A stretch of DNA of 64,000 nucleotides, taken from positions 276,964,904 to 277,028,903 of the forward strand of contig CM022303.1 in the NCBI GenBank assembly GCA_011799875.1, given 5' to 3'. Made by a program: the position numbers and the translations under genes. Shown piece by piece: positions 1 to 12,010 of this stretch. The notes under the pieces were generated by a model. The model did no database searches and was not told where the DNA came from. It saw only the letters and a list, made by a program, of their open reading frames with translations. Numbering within the stretch: position 1 is the stretch's first letter; every line of letters begins with the position of its first letter. Origin of the DNA: Thinopyrum elongatum (Eukaryota > Streptophyta > Magnoliopsida > Poales > Poaceae).

Positions 1-150
1 AAATGTTTCAGACTTATGTTTCATCAAGTAGATATACCCATATCTGCTCAAATCATCTGTGATGGTCAGAAAATAACGATACCCGCCGCGAGCCTCAATA
101 TTCATCGGACCGCATACATCGGTATGTATTATTTCCAATAAATCTGTTGC

Positions 151-375
151 TCACTCCATTGTTCCGGAGAACGGAGTTTTAGTCATCTTGCCCATGAGGC
201 ATGGTTCGCAAGTACCAAGTGATTCATAATCAAGTGATTCCAAAAGTCCATCAGTATGGAGTTTCTTCATGCGCTTTACACCAATATGACCCAAACGGCA
301 GTGCCACAAAATATGTTGCATTATCATTATCAACTTTGCATCTTTTGGCATCAATATTATGAATATGTGTATCAC
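151..375 (-). pseudogene. Copia GAG-pre-integrase domain fragment
   Basis: This segment contains the pre-integrase pattern H-x-R-L-G-H-I near its N-terminal third and a C-x2-C pair (CEPCLMGKM) near its end. That is typical of the zinc-binding region just before the integrase core in copia polyproteins. It lies downstream of the gag/protease part in minus-strand order. Between them (375-614) sits a 60-bp tandem duplication that disrupts the protein. Integrase itself would lie to the left of the window. Confidence 0.8.
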
Positions 376-480
376 TACGATCGAGATTCAATAAACCATT
401 TATATTGAGTGTATGACCATAGAAGGTTTTTATTCATGTAAACAGAACAACAATTATTCTCTGACTTAAATGAATAACCG

Positions 481-600
481 TATTGCAATAAACATGATCC
501 AATCATATTCATGCTCAACGCAAACACCAAATAACATTTATTTTGCAATAAACATGATCCCATCATATTCATGCTCAACGCAAACACCAAATAACATTTA
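481..600. repeat. 60-bp tandem duplication, two copies
   Basis: 481-540 and 541-600 are nearly identical (three mismatches by eye). The duplication lies inside the copia pol region and adds 20 residues per copy in frame. Confidence 0.9.
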
Positions 601-613
601 TTTAGGTTCAACA

Positions 614-1633
614 CTAATCCTGAAAATAGAGGGAGTGTGCGATGGTGATCTTATCAACCTTAGAATCTCTTCCAACACACATCGTCACCTCGTCCTCAAC
701 TAGTCTCTGTTCATTTTGCAACACCTGTTTCGAGTTACTAATCATAGCAACTGAACCGGTATCAAATACCTTGGGGTTACTATGAACACTAGTAAAATAC
801 ACATCAATAACATGTATATCAAATATACCTTTGTTCACTTTGCCATCCTTCTTATCCGCCAAATACTTGGGGCAGTTCCGCTTCCAGTGACCAGTCCCTT
901 TGCAGTAGAAGCACTCAGTTTCAGGCTTAGGTCCAGACTTGGGCTTCTTCCCAGGAGTAGCAACTTGCTTGCTATTCTTCTTGAAGGTCCCCTTCTTCCC
1001 TTTGCCCTTTTTCTTGAAACTAGTGGTCTTGTAAACCATCAACACTTGATGCTCCTTTTTGATCTTTACCTTCTCAGCATTTAGCATCGCGAAGAGCTCG
1101 GGAATTGTCTTATTCATCCCATGCATATTATAGTTCATCACGAAGTTCTAGTAACTTGGTGATAGTGACTAGAGAACTCTGTCAATCACTATTTTATCTG
1201 GAAGATTAACTCCCACTTGATTCAAGCGATTGTAGTACCCAGACATTCTGAGCATATGCTCACTGGTAGAGCTATTCTCCTCCATCTTGTAGGCAAAGTA
1301 TTTGTCAGAGGTCTCATACCTCTTGACACGGTAATGAGTCTGAAATACCGATTTCAGCTCTTGGAACATCTCATATGCTTCGTGGTGTTCAAAACGTTTT
1401 TGAAGTCCCGGTTCTAAGCCGTAAATCATGGCGCACTAAACTATCAAGTAGTCATCATATCGAGCTTGCTAAATGTTCATAACGTTTGCATCTGCTCCTG
1501 CAATAGGTCTGTCACCTAGCGGTGCATCAAGGACATAATTCTTATGTGCGGCAATCAGGATAATCCTCAGATCACGGACCAAGTCCGCATCATTGCTACT
1601 ATCATCTTTCAACTTAGTTTTCTCTAGGAACAT
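614..1633 (-). pseudogene. Copia gag and protease start, degenerate
   Basis: The reading frame starts at a plausible ATG (1633) and shows a copia gag domain (UBN2-like) in 1633-1169. It continues into a CCHC zinc knuckle (C-F-Y-C...H...C) near 855-900 and a protease-type DTGS motif near 750. In an active element this polyprotein forms the capsid and matures by the aspartic protease. In-frame TAG codons occur between 1430 and 1480, a stop follows the segment ending at 1169, and another lies at 614, so the frame is broken. The pre-integrase segment at 151-375 is the next recognisable part. Family-level identity is secure; each boundary is approximate. Confidence 0.82.
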
Positions 1634-2890
1634 ATCATAAATAAAAACGGGGAAGCTATACGCGAGCTATTGATCTACAACATAGATATGCAAATACTAT
1701 CAGGACTAAGTTCATGATAAATTTAAGTTCAATTAATCATATTACTTAAGAACTCCCACTTAGATAGACATCCCTCTAATCATCTAAGTGATTACGTGAT
1801 CCAAATCAACTAAACCATGTCCGATCATCACATGAGATGGAGTAGTTTTCAATGGTGAACATCACTATGTTGATCATATGTACTATATGATTCACGCTCG
1901 ACCTTTTGGTCTCAGTGTTCCGAGGCCATATCTGCATATGCTAGGCTCGTCAAGTTTAACCCGAGTATTCTGCGTGTGCAAAACTGGCTTGCACCCGTTG
2001 TATGTGAACGTAGAGCTTATCACACCCGATCATCACGTGGTGTCTCGGCACGATGAACTTTCGCAACGGTGCATACTCAGGGAGAACACTTGTACCTTGA
2101 AATTTAGTGAGAGATCATCTTATAATGCTACCGCCGTACTAAGCAAAATAAGATGCATAAAAGGATTAACATCACATGCAATTCAATATGTGACATGATA
2201 TGGCCATCATCATCTTGTGCTCTTGATCTCCATCATCGAAGCACCATCATGATCTCCATTGTCACCGGCGTGACACCTTGATCTCCGTCGTAGCATCATT
2301 GTCGTCTCGCCAACTATTGCTTCTACGACTATCGCTACCGCTTAGTGATAAAGTAAAAAAAATTACATGGCGATTGCATTGCATACAATAAAGCGACAAC
2401 CATATGGCTCCTGCCAGTTGCCGATAACTCTGTTACAAAATATGATCATCTCATACAACAAATTATATCACATCATGTCTTGACCATATCACATCACAGC
2501 AAGCCCTGCAAAAACAAGTTAGACGTCCTCTACTTTGTTGTTGCAAGTTTTACGTGGCTGCTACGGGCTTCGAGCAAGAACCGTTCTTACCTACGCATCA
2601 AAACCACAACGTGGTGTAGTGATTGCTTTTTGATCTTCTAAAAGAACCCTCTTCATTGAAACCGGTTCAACTAAAGTGAGAGAGACAGACACCCGCCGGT
2701 CACCTTTAAGCAACGAGTGCTCGCAGCGGTGAAACCAGTCTCGCGTAAGCGTACGCGTAATGTCTGTCCGGGCCGCTTCATCTCACAATACCGCTGAACC
2801 AAGTAACAACTAGTAACGGCGAGCAATATGTATACACCCATGCCCACAACTCCTTTGTGTTCTACTCGTGCAAATAACATCTACGCATAG

Positions 2891-2907
2891 ACCTGGCTCG
2901 GATGCCA
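2891..2907 (-). other. Primer-binding site (initiator Met tRNA type)
   Basis: Immediately inside the LTR end, the minus strand reads TGGCATCCGAGCCAGG. This matches the 3' end of plant initiator methionine tRNA (TGGTATCAGAGC) with a few substitutions, and it fixes the LTR boundary and the element orientation. Confidence 0.8.
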
Positions 2908-2908
2908 C

Positions 2909-4617
2909 TGTTGGGGAACGTAGCATGCAATTTCAAAAAATTTACCTACGATCACGCAAGATCTATCTATGTGATGCATAGCAACGAGCGGGAGAGTGTG
3001 TCCACGTACCCTTGTAGACCAAAAGCGGAAGCGTTTAGTAACGCGGATGATATAGTCGAACGTCTTCACGATCCAACCGATCAAGTACCGAACGCACGGA
3101 ACCTCTGCGATCTGCACACGTTCAGCTCGGTGACATCCCTCGTACTCTTGATCCAGCTGAGGCCGAGGGAGAGTTTTGTCAGCACGACGGCGTGGTGATG
3201 GTGATGATGAAGTTACCGACGCAGGGCTTCGCTTAAGCACTACAACAATATGACCGAGGTGGAAATCTGTGGAGGGGGCACCGCACACGGTTAAACAATC
3301 AACTTGTGTGTCCTGGGGTGCCCCCTCCCCACGTATATAAAGGAGGGAGGGAGGAGGAGGCCGGCCAAGAGGAGGCGCGCCCAAGGGGGTGGAGTCCTAC
3401 TAGGACTCCAAGTCCTAGTAGGATTCCACCAAGAGGAGAGGAGAAAAGAGGGGGGCTGCGCCCCCAACCCCTTGTCCAATTCGGACTGGGCTTGGGGGGG
3501 GGGGGCGTGCGCCACCTCCTCGCTGTTGCCTCCTATTTCCCGTATGGCCCAATAAGGCCCATTACTTCTCCCGGTGAATTCCCGTAACTCCCCGGTACTC
3601 AGAAAAATACCCGAATCACTCGGAACCTTTCCGATGTCCGAATATAGCCTTCCAATATATGAATCTTTACCTCTCGACCATTTTGAGACTCCTCGTTATG
3701 TCCCCGATCTCATCCGGGACTCCGAACAAACTTCGGTCATCAAATCACATAACTCATAATACAAATCGTCATCGAACGTTAAGCGTGCGGACCCTACGGG
3801 TTCGAGAACTATGTAGACATGACCGAGACACATCTCCGGTCAATAACCAATAGCGGAACCTGGATGCTCATATTGGCTCCTACATATTCTACGAAGATCT
3901 TTATCGGTCAAACCGCATAACAATATACATTGTTCCCTTTGTCATCGGTATGTTACTTGCCCGAGATTCGATCATCGGTATCATCATACCTAGTTCAATC
4001 TTGTTACCGGCAAGTCTCTTTACTCGTTCCGTAATGCATCATCTCGTAACTAACTCATTAGTCACATTGCTTGCAAGGCTTCATATGATGTGCATTACCG
4101 AGAGGGCCCAGAGATACCTCTCCGACAATCGGAGTGACAAATCCTAATCTCGATCTATGCCAACTCAACAAACACCATCGGAGACACCTGTAGAGCATCT
4201 TTATAATCACCCAGTTACGTTGTGACGTTTGATAGCACACAAGGTGTTCCTCCGGTATTCGGGAGTTGCATAATCTCATAGTCAGAGGAACATGTATAAG
4301 TCATGAAGAAAGCAATAGCAACAAACTAAACGATCATCGTGCTAGGCTAACGGATGGGTCTAGTCAATCACATCATTCTCTAATGATGTGATCCCGTTCA
4401 TCAAATGACAACTCATGTCTATGGCTAGGAAACTTAACCATCTTTGATTAACGAGCTAGTCAAGTAGAGGCATACTAGTGACACTCTGTTTGTCTATGTA
4501 TTCACACATGTACTAAGTTTCCGGTTAATACAATTCTAGCATGAATAATAAATATTTATCATGAAATAAGGAAATAAATAATAACTTTATTATTGCCTCT
4601 AGGGCATATTTCCTTCA
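2909..4617 (-). repeat. 5' LTR of the copia element
   Basis: The LTR is about 1.7 kb, the usual Angela/BARE LTR size. On the minus strand it starts at 4617 and ends at 2909 with ...ACGTTCCCCAACA, directly followed by the primer-binding site. It holds promoter and polyadenylation functions in intact elements. The other LTR is not in the window. Confidence 0.88.
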
Positions 4618-4952
4618 GTGAGGCTGCTCAAAAAGTTTGGGGCCAAATGGAGTGAGTTACACATTTTTAGAAATTGGAAAAGACAAGTTAAATGCAGCTG
4701 GACCACTAAAACAAAATCCAGGGGCATTTTGGGAATTTTGGTATGGTTGGTTCCTATTTTATAATTGTCTTGGGATTATTTGCAATAGTATGGACATTTT
4801 AGTTCCTGGGTTTGAACAACTTTTATTTTCACTTTAAATTTGAATTGGATTTGAAATATGTTAAGGCACTAATGATGATCAAGCACTGTTGAACATGATG
4901 ACTTGTCATTATCAGAGGGTGATCACTGTAATGTGAAGCTGGGGATGTTACA
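4618..4952 (-). repeat. Fragment of a TGTAACA-type LTR, truncated by the copia insertion
   Basis: The reverse complement starts TGTAACATCCCC at 4952. It then shares AAGTCATCATG and TCAACAGTGCTT-like blocks with the start of the solo LTR at 21915. It is therefore the terminal piece of the same LTR class in opposite orientation. The copia element's outer end abuts it at 4617/4618, which means the copia insertion is younger. Confidence 0.65.
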
Positions 4953-5814
4953 ACAACCATCCACGATTGTATCATTGTCGTATTTGTATCGGTTTCCTTA
5001 ATAGCTAAATACAAAGACTAGTGCTAGGCGCCGGCCGACTGGTCCAAAATTTTGGTTGGTCGCGCGTGAGCCTTCCAGATCGAGTTCTCCTGGTCGTCTG
5101 ATCCTTTCCCATTTCTTCTCCAACGAGCACTGTATCCCGCACGTGCTGCACAAGAAATCACCGCCCAACTGGCGAGATCCTGCACGTCGTTGCCTCTATC
5201 GTGCATCTCATCGATGTTTGCCCCCGTACAATACCCACCATCAACGGGCGTGCTCGGCCATGGCTGCTTGCAACTCCTGTTGTGACAGGTCGTAGTTGTG
5301 CCAATGTAGACATGAAGCCTCGACTGACAATGATTTTAGCTCTACTCATTGTGGTTGCAGCATCGGGTGCACAGCCCCTGCCGTCGACACTCGCCACACG
5401 GATTGCAGCAAAAATCATGCGCTACCGTCGTCCAAAAGTACAACTCCCATTGATGTAGAAAAAATTTCCGCTGGTTCCAGCAATTATGCTCGCCAGTTGC
5501 AGCTTTTTGCCCTTGCCAGCGGTGTGGTCGATTCCACCAAAAATGTAGTCAGTTCCAGCAAAAAAATGCCGATCGCAGCAAAAACGACCTTGTTGGATGG
5601 CCGATTCCAACACTTGTTGTGTGTGGGTGAACTTCTCGTCGACCTATTCTAGCAAAATGACATGCCGGTTGCGCACCGGTGGCCGGCAATTGCTAGTCAT
5701 TGTCGACTCGTGCAGCACGGGGACGGCCGGGTCCCAGGAACCATGGCCATCGGTCGCCACATCTGTAGATGTCACGTCAGGTTGAAGTGTTAAAGCACCG
5801 TTAAGAAAGAGGTC
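4953..5814. other. Unassigned GC-rich stretch, no gene supported
   Basis: No convincing coding frame was found. Between about 5400 and 5620 the short phrase CCAGCAAAA or GCAGCAAAA recurs (for example near 5406, 5557 and 5575), which suggests filler DNA of a DNA transposon. No terminal repeats were identified. Confidence 0.4.
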
Positions 5815-6942
5815 GTGAGTGCTAAGTTCCCTATTATTTCAATAAGTCTTTTGTTGGTTATAACTAATCACGTACCCGCTGCTGTGGAATTCCTGGTCGC
5901 TGTCGCTAGCGTCTGTGGTCTCTGTCGAGGAGGCGACGACCATGGAGGAGAGCTCGTATGGACGGGGCACGTTGAGGGGGTGGCGACCACGGCGTGGCTG
6001 GGTTACATTGGTACAGCGAGGTGCTATACAAACGGTTTTTAACCCCTTTCCGCGACGACATTTTGAACCATCGCCAAGTGAGTGTGTGCGATAGGAGGGT
6101 CCTTCCCACACGACCGAGAAACCGTCGGGGATAGGGAACCTTGGTGCATACAGTTGTCCCTATAAAACTGTTTCTGATATCTCAAATATCCCAAACGCTC
6201 CATCCTTGCTACTCGTTTGTGCTCGCATTGCCATCGTAGTCGGTATTCTGTGGTGCTACGTTTATGATGCGTAGCCCATCACAAACAGTTCACGATTATA
6301 GAACATGTATGATAAGCAGACAATCACACACATTCACTTTTCCCGAACAATATGCGATAACTAATTAAGAAGATTAACTAATCATCGTACGAGTGTCGGA
6401 TAGGATTACGAAATGTCGGACCGTCGTAACATCGTCGTACATGATAACTATCGCACACGCTATTCTATGGTGCAATGTTTACGATGTGTACCACATCAGA
6501 AACAGTTCATGATTGCAAATCGTGTACGATAAGACAACCATCATAAACGTTTAGTTTGCCCGCACCGTTTGTGATATTGTCTAACATCACACACACTTTG
6601 CAAACGGCAACTGTGTGCATGATCGCACATGTTTCCTCTCTGTGAACCGTGTCGGATTATGGTGTATATGACAAACGTTTGTGTTTTACCGACCGTGTGC
6701 GCCGTAGCGACCTGCGGAGCGTAATTTCACCGTAATTTAATTCCCGCTATTTAAAATTGTACCAGATTTGAATTTGAAAGTATGCTATAACTTTATTCAT
6801 ATCCATCAGGTTCAAACAACCAATGCATTATTCGATTCACAGTTACATATGTTCGAGAATTACATAAGCACCAAATAAAGAATGATGAACCACGGTTGTA
6901 TACTTGTACTATTAAAGACGGTAAAGAAAGAGGCGAAATACA
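5815..6942. repeat. CACTA-like subterminal repeat region
   Basis: From about 6220 to 6690 short phrases such as CACAAACAGTTCA, ATCGCACACG and ACCGTGTCGG recur in both orientations. They resemble the subterminal repeats near the CACTA end at 53990-54300. No CACTAC terminal sequence with a target duplication was found beside this block, so its assignment to one particular element is inferred. No gene is supported here. Confidence 0.45.
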
Positions 6943-7437
6943 TTATGGTTGCTGAACAAGGTGAAGAGGAATGCCCATATTGTGCCCTCCTCCATGCAAA
7001 AGGCATCGCACGACTCTAGTCCAACCCCTTGTGATGGCCGACGTCCCATCTTTCACTGTCTTCATGAACACATCTAGATAGTCATCATGTTCTGGTAGAA
7101 ATATTTTAACATTTGCATGCCCACCAATCATATAGTTTGAGAGGTAATCTTAAGTAAACTGCTTTGGGAACCACTGCAAAGGAAAAAAGATTTAGACATT
7201 GTCATCTAACACAACTCATTATGGTCAGTAAAAACAAGGTTGCAGAGTTCTTACTTACCATCCTGCAGTTCGCTGTTGTCTTGGATAAAGTGTAAACAAA
7301 TAGTTTAATTGCCATCTTTTGACCCATTTTACTAACAATGTTTATCAGCTTCCTCACTTGATGCTGGTTCATCAATATCTCATTTCCCCATACGCAGAAA
7401 GGGTCGAAGGGCGGATCTTTACCAATGACATATGTAC
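6943..7437 (-). pseudogene. B3-like domain gene remnant (two exons)
   Basis: Minus strand. An exon 7437-7259 is bounded by gattttag and a GTAAGT donor. A second exon starts at 7173 after tttgcag. The two join in phase 0. The second exon carries a pattern resembling the end of plant B3 DNA-binding domains (K-D-G-x-S-A-I-T-R-G-W-x-R-V-V, compare the family's G-W-x-x-F-V). An in-frame TAA lies eight codons into the second exon, so the copy is broken. No clear first exon with an ATG was located. The gene sits in a CACTA-like region and is probably transposon cargo. The B3 call is tentative; the exon structure is better supported than the family name. Confidence 0.42.
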
Positions 7438-7498
7438 CTAAAATCACCAAGTTAATAATAGAAGCTAAACAACAATTGCATAATGATGTAGTACAACA

Positions 7499-7588
7499 CT
7501 CCCTCCATCCCATTATATAATATCTTATAACATCCAATATACTCACATATTGGATGAATTAACATCTTACATTATGGGCCGGAGGGAG
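7499..7588. mobile_element. Stowaway-like MITE, 90 bp
   Basis: Terminal inverted repeats CTCCCTCC...GGAGGGAG enclose a short AT-rich core with the small hairpin ATCCAATATACTCACATATTGGAT. This matches the common Triticeae Stowaway (Tc1/mariner) MITE pattern. A clean TA duplication is not obvious. Confidence 0.7.
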
Positions 7589-8712
7589 TTTATTGCATTT
7601 TTAAAATTATCAGCTGATTAACTACTGTTGTGTTGTTGTTGCTGCTCTTCTACGTATATCTAGACATCATCGGAACATTAAGGTAACACTCTTTCTTGTT
7701 GCTATGCAGCCTAGGATTGCATATTTAGACATTCAGTATAGTGCATGTTGCTATGTAGCCTCAGATATATTAGATATGGCCCTAGTTAACCTACTGATAA
7801 ATGGGTTACAGATATATTCAGTTAAAAGTCTGATTCACCGATTAGTCCCTTATCAGACCCCGGCCTATATGGCACCAGCTACCGATATCCTGAACAGTGA
7901 ATATATATAAGCCATGGGATGAAACTAATCTCGATGGAAAACAACAGTCGTTCCCAAAATTGTCCTGTGTAAGTACATGGAGAGGCATGTTAAGCACAAC
8001 AGGCTAAACATCAACCAAATATATCCATGGTAGACAAAATAATCTCCAAACGATAGCTTCAGTGTGCAGGTTTAAGCATGCTAGTTAAGCAAAACAAGAA
8101 GTGGAAAGGTGTGTTAACTGCAACATGCCTAACATTTAACAACAAGCAAATATAGTAATTCAAACTGGTATTGTGCCGGTCTAATTACACTGGTTATTGT
8201 TAAATAAAAATGGAAAGACATGTTAACTACAACATGCTTAACAACAACCAAATGTAGTCATTCATAGTGGTATTGTTGAAACTGGTATTAATGAAATTGA
8301 ACTGCACAGTTCATACTTGCACATATAGAACATCACGTTGTGAATAACTGGAATAAACAAGACATACTATGAACAACCAAAAATAGCATTTGAAACTGGA
8401 CATATGCTAACTACAAACAACCGAACAACCAAAAAACTTTAAAAGAGCCATATGCTAGCTATAATAGGCTTAACAACAAGCAAATATATGCATTCCTATC
8501 GGTATGTTTAAAACAGGTATTGATGAAAATGTACTACACAGTAAATAGTTGCACATATAGAGCATCAGATTATGAACAACTGAAATAAACAAGGCATACT
8601 GCAAATAACCAAATATAGCAATTAAAACTGGATATATTCTCACGACACTACAAAAGGGACTCGACAAAACAAATCATGGGTTCCCCCCTATGAAGAGGCA
8701 CGGCAAAACAAA
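7589..8712. repeat. AT-rich degenerate tandem repeats
   Basis: From about 8090 to 8640, blocks such as TAACAACAAGCAAATATA, GCACATATAGA(A/G)CATCA and AATAAACAAG(A/G)CATACT recur with a period near 233 bp (compare 8275-8400 with 8508-8640). No coding frame is supported in 7589-8712. Confidence 0.6.
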
Positions 8713-9387
8713 TCATGGGTTTCCTCTCTTGTCACAGATGGGGTCGTTCCCATGGGAAGAGCACGGACCCTGGGTGCGCTCCATATTGTCGCAGATGGGC
8801 TCCTTCCCCTTGGAAGAACACGGCTATAGGGTGCCCTCCCTGGTGTCGCAGATGGGCTCTTTCCCCTTGGAAGAGCCGGAGAGGGTGCCCTCCTCGTGGT
8901 CTCCGTCGATGAGGTCTGACTTGGAAGCTGTGGATCTCAAGCCAGCATCGCAGAACGTGTCCTTCAGAAATGACAAAAGGGGCTCGATGGCGATGTAGGA
9001 TGGCAAATTCTTGACAGCGAGCCAGAGGAGATCAGTGGCAGGGCCATGGATGAGATCGACGACGGTTGAACCCGAGGGGTTGGGGGAGGTCCACTTAACC
9101 TGTGACATAGCCCGCGGCAGGCCGTCGCTGTCGACGACCTCGATGTCATAGCTGGCGTCCGTGACATACCCACATACTCTAGCCTGCTGATTGAGAGCAT
9201 GCGGCCAGTAATGGTCATCAGCTTCCTCGGCGGCTACCTCGGCGACGTCGGGCGAAGAGGCCGTGATACACCTCTTTTGGGCCAGTCGCTCCTCAAGCTC
9301 CACGGGAAGCGTAGCCGGGCTTAGGGTGCGACGCTCTGGAGTAGGGGATGGGGATCTGTGGGAAAAGGGGCATTTGGCAGGCGTCAT
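8713..9387 (-). pseudogene. Unknown protein with C-terminal ~20-residue repeats
   Basis: An ATG at 9387 opens a 187-codon frame that stops at a TAG (8824-8826) and continues in the same frame to a TGA at 8713-8715. The C-terminal part is a tandem repeat of about 20 residues built around S-S-K-G-K-E-P-I-C-D. One unit lies before the TAG and two more degenerate units after it, so the TAG probably arose inside a longer protein. The N-terminal two thirds show no family I recognise. The upstream DNA is GC-rich with AACCCTAG-like pyrimidine stretches, as in a plant leader. The gene lies in CACTA-like sequence and may be cargo. Function is unknown. Confidence 0.4.
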
Positions 9388-9989
9388 CTAAGAAACTCAG
9401 GGCGGCTAGGGTATGGAGATCGGTGGGTAAGCTACATGGGCAAACCGGCTGATGTTGACAATAGAGGCCTTGCGGCGGCGGCGACGACCTTGCTAGGGTT
9501 TCCAGTGAGGGAGGGGTTGTGTGTGTGTGTGCGGGCATGCGCCCGAGGAGTTTTTGGGGTGTGTGTGTGGAAGGGGGGTGTGAGGAAATAATGCGGCTAC
9601 TGAAAATTTTACTACGCGGGGGTAAAATGCCGGGGCTATTGAAAATTTGGATGATGGTGCATCGCACATGGTCCCGAAATAACAACCGTGTGTTATGAAA
9701 CTGAAACAGAAAAACCCTCGAGCCGGGCAGATATTTTCGAGGGATGCAGGCGGGAGCGGGAACAACAAACATCACACATGGTGGAAACATGGCAACCGTG
9801 TGTTATCAAACAGAAAAACCCTGCAGGCGGGTAGATTTTTTTGAGAGGGGAAGCCTCGTGGAGCCCAATGTACTGTGCTGATGTGCGTGACAGGGGCACC
9901 GGCGTGGCACATGGTTAGTGTGAGTGAACCGTGTCTATTGCGTCATCCGACTAGTCTAATGTTCATAAATTTGGCGAAAATGACGCGGG
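9388..9989. other. Putative leader/promoter plus CACTA-like motifs
   Basis: 9388-9600 is GC-rich with a short GT run (near 9520-9532) and could be the leader of the minus-strand gene. 9640-9960 carries two related blocks with AACCGTGTGTTAT and CAGAAAAACCCT (near 9680 and 9800), which look like subterminal repeats. No gene is supported. Confidence 0.4.
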
Positions 9990-10223
9990 AAAGGGTCAGA
10001 ACACGAACACACTTGCATGTGGACCAAATATATGTATGAAAGGTGGTTTGACGTTCAAATACCAAATGCACAACTTTGATGTGGCACCTATCTCACAAAG
10101 CGCATGGTATTGCTTGCTCTCCCCCCCTTCGTGTCGGCAGGAGGGGAATCCTAAGCTATGAACGCATGCCCTTCCCCACGGAGGTTCACCTAGCAAAGTG
10201 TGAAGTAGTAGTCCCCTCCCCCA

Positions 10224-10224
<1 letters not shown>

Positions 10225-10259
<35 letters not shown>
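10225..10259. repeat. (CA)n microsatellite
   Basis: About 17 CA dinucleotides in an uninterrupted run within the tandem array. Confidence 0.95.
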
Positions 10260-10261
<2 letters not shown>

Positions 10262-11536
10262 TCAGTCAGCGGGAGAGGGCAACTCACCAAGATGTATCGT
10301 AAAATGGACCAAGAATAATCCACCTTGGTCGTACAACCTCTCTCTTGTTGTTGGTCAAAGTGATGGACGTCCATGCGACCCCAGAGATGGGCTATCTCGC
10401 CAATAATCACGCAAGTAGCTAGTCCTCGAAGACAACCACTGCCTGCATGTGGCCCAAACATATGTATGGAGTGTTGATGTTTGAATACACAATCGAACAA
10501 ATTTGTTATGGCACCGTGCTTTGGAACCAGAAATCCCCACACGGAGCGAGGGTTAGTTGATAATGCATTGTATGCATGTATGTCACACCACACTTCGAGC
10601 CGATGACGGGGATTCATGCATGCATGCATGCATAGTATGCGCTCAAACTTAGGTCTGAATCTCACCATGACCTACTACGATAACACAAACCAAAGGAAGA
10701 ATCCACCATGGTATCCTATCTCGTTGTCGGTCAAAGTGATCATGGATGTCCACGCGGGCCCACGAATATATAGGCTTGTCGCCGATAACCACGTGAGGGT
10801 GTGTACCATTCGAAGAGAACCACGTGATCATGTATGTATGGAGGTGATGCGTGCATGTTTGAATACTATGCACATTGATGTGGTACGTGCGTCGAAAATC
10901 GTACAGTCCCCACACAGAGCGAGACCGGTTCATGACGTGTCATAGTACTGCCCACTTCGACTCGATGGGAGGGATTCATGCGTACACATGCATGTGTGCT
11001 CAATCTATATCATGTCATCCCAGAGCATGACCTATATATATACCGTAATACAAACCAAAAAATAATCCCCTCCTAAGTCAAATTAACCTTTCTCGTTGTG
11101 GAGCAAAGTAGTGATGGACCAAGCGGGCCCACAGATGGAAAGCATCAATATCGCTGATAACCACGTGAGTGGGTGCCAAAGGACAACCGCCACCACTTTG
11201 CATGTGGCCAAACATATGTATGGAGAGGTGTGTGTGGTTGTGATGTTTGAATACCCAAAATGCACAACTTAGATGTGGCACATGCCTCAAAAACCGTAAA
11301 GTCCCCACACAGAGCAAGGTTCATGAAGCATACTACATATGCTGGTCCCCTTCCCCCTCTTCGACGCATACTATATATATGCTCCTACTGTAATACAAAC
11401 CAAAATGGATCCTCCTTGATGGTGAAATTAATTAACCTCTCCCGATGTAGGTCAAAGTGATGCATGCATGGACGACGACCTCGCGGGCCCATAGATGAAG
11501 GCGTCACATGTGAGTGTCCTAGGATAACCACCGTCA

Positions 11537-11538
<2 letters not shown>

Positions 11539-11575
<37 letters not shown>
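11539..11575. repeat. (AT)n microsatellite
   Basis: About 18 AT dinucleotides in one run, located where a unit of the surrounding array would otherwise continue. Confidence 0.95.
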
Positions 11576-11577
<2 letters not shown>

Positions 11578-12010
11578 GTGGCCCAAAGAGGTGTTGTGTG
11601 ATGTTTGAATAGCCAATGCACAACTTTGATGTGGCACGTGCCTCGGAAAGCGAAAAGTCCTGACACTGAGTGAGGTGTGTTCACAGACGCGTACGTAGTA
11701 TATATGTTGGTCCCCTCCCACCTCTTTGACGCGTACTATATACTCCCACCGTAACACAAACACAAACTAAAAACAATCAACCTTGCTGGTCAAATTAACC
11801 TCTCTGTCGGTTGTTGGTCGAAGTGATGGACGACGACCTCGCGGGCCCACAGAAAGCGTCACACGTGAGTGAGTGTCGTACAGGACTACCACCGACTGCA
11901 TGTGTCCCAAACATGTATGCATGAAAGGGTTGTGTAATGTTTTAAATAACGAATTCACGATTTTGATGTGGGACCTGCCTCACAAAACGGCCAACCCACA
12001 CGGTGGCTCA

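Larger units (their letters stand above)
1..4617 (-). mobile_element. Angela/BARE/WIS-type Ty1-copia retrotransposon, 5' part
   Basis: Read on the minus strand, the order is LTR (4617 to 2909), primer-binding site, leader, gag with zinc knuckle, protease-like DTGS and a GAG-pre-integrase domain. This is copia order, and the element runs off the left edge before integrase, reverse transcriptase and RNase H. The outer LTR end reads as a minus-strand start TGAAGGAAATATGCCC, which I recognise as the Angela/WIS/BARE LTR start in Triticeae, with TG mutated to TGAA context. The reading frames contain several stops, so this copy is not autonomous. The candidate 5-bp target duplication on this side is gtgag (4618-4622); its partner lies outside the window. 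Confidence 0.9.
9990..12010. repeat. Degenerate tandem array, about six units of 325-430 bp
   Basis: A block of CATGTGG(C)CCAAA(C)ATATGTATG followed by TTTGAATA and GATGTGGCAC recurs near 10017, 10446, 10830, 11210, 11576 and 11899. Each unit also carries GCGGGCCCACAG-like and CACGTGAG-like stretches and a GTCAAAGTGATGGA block. Spacings fall from about 430 to 325 bp and identity is patchy, so this is an old array. No coding frame is convincing. Confidence 0.72.

Noticed and set aside
8648..8665. CACTACAAAAGGG as the left CACTA terminus
   Set aside because: It differs from CACTACTACAGG after six bases, lacks a matching target duplication and lies inside the AT-rich tandem repeats.
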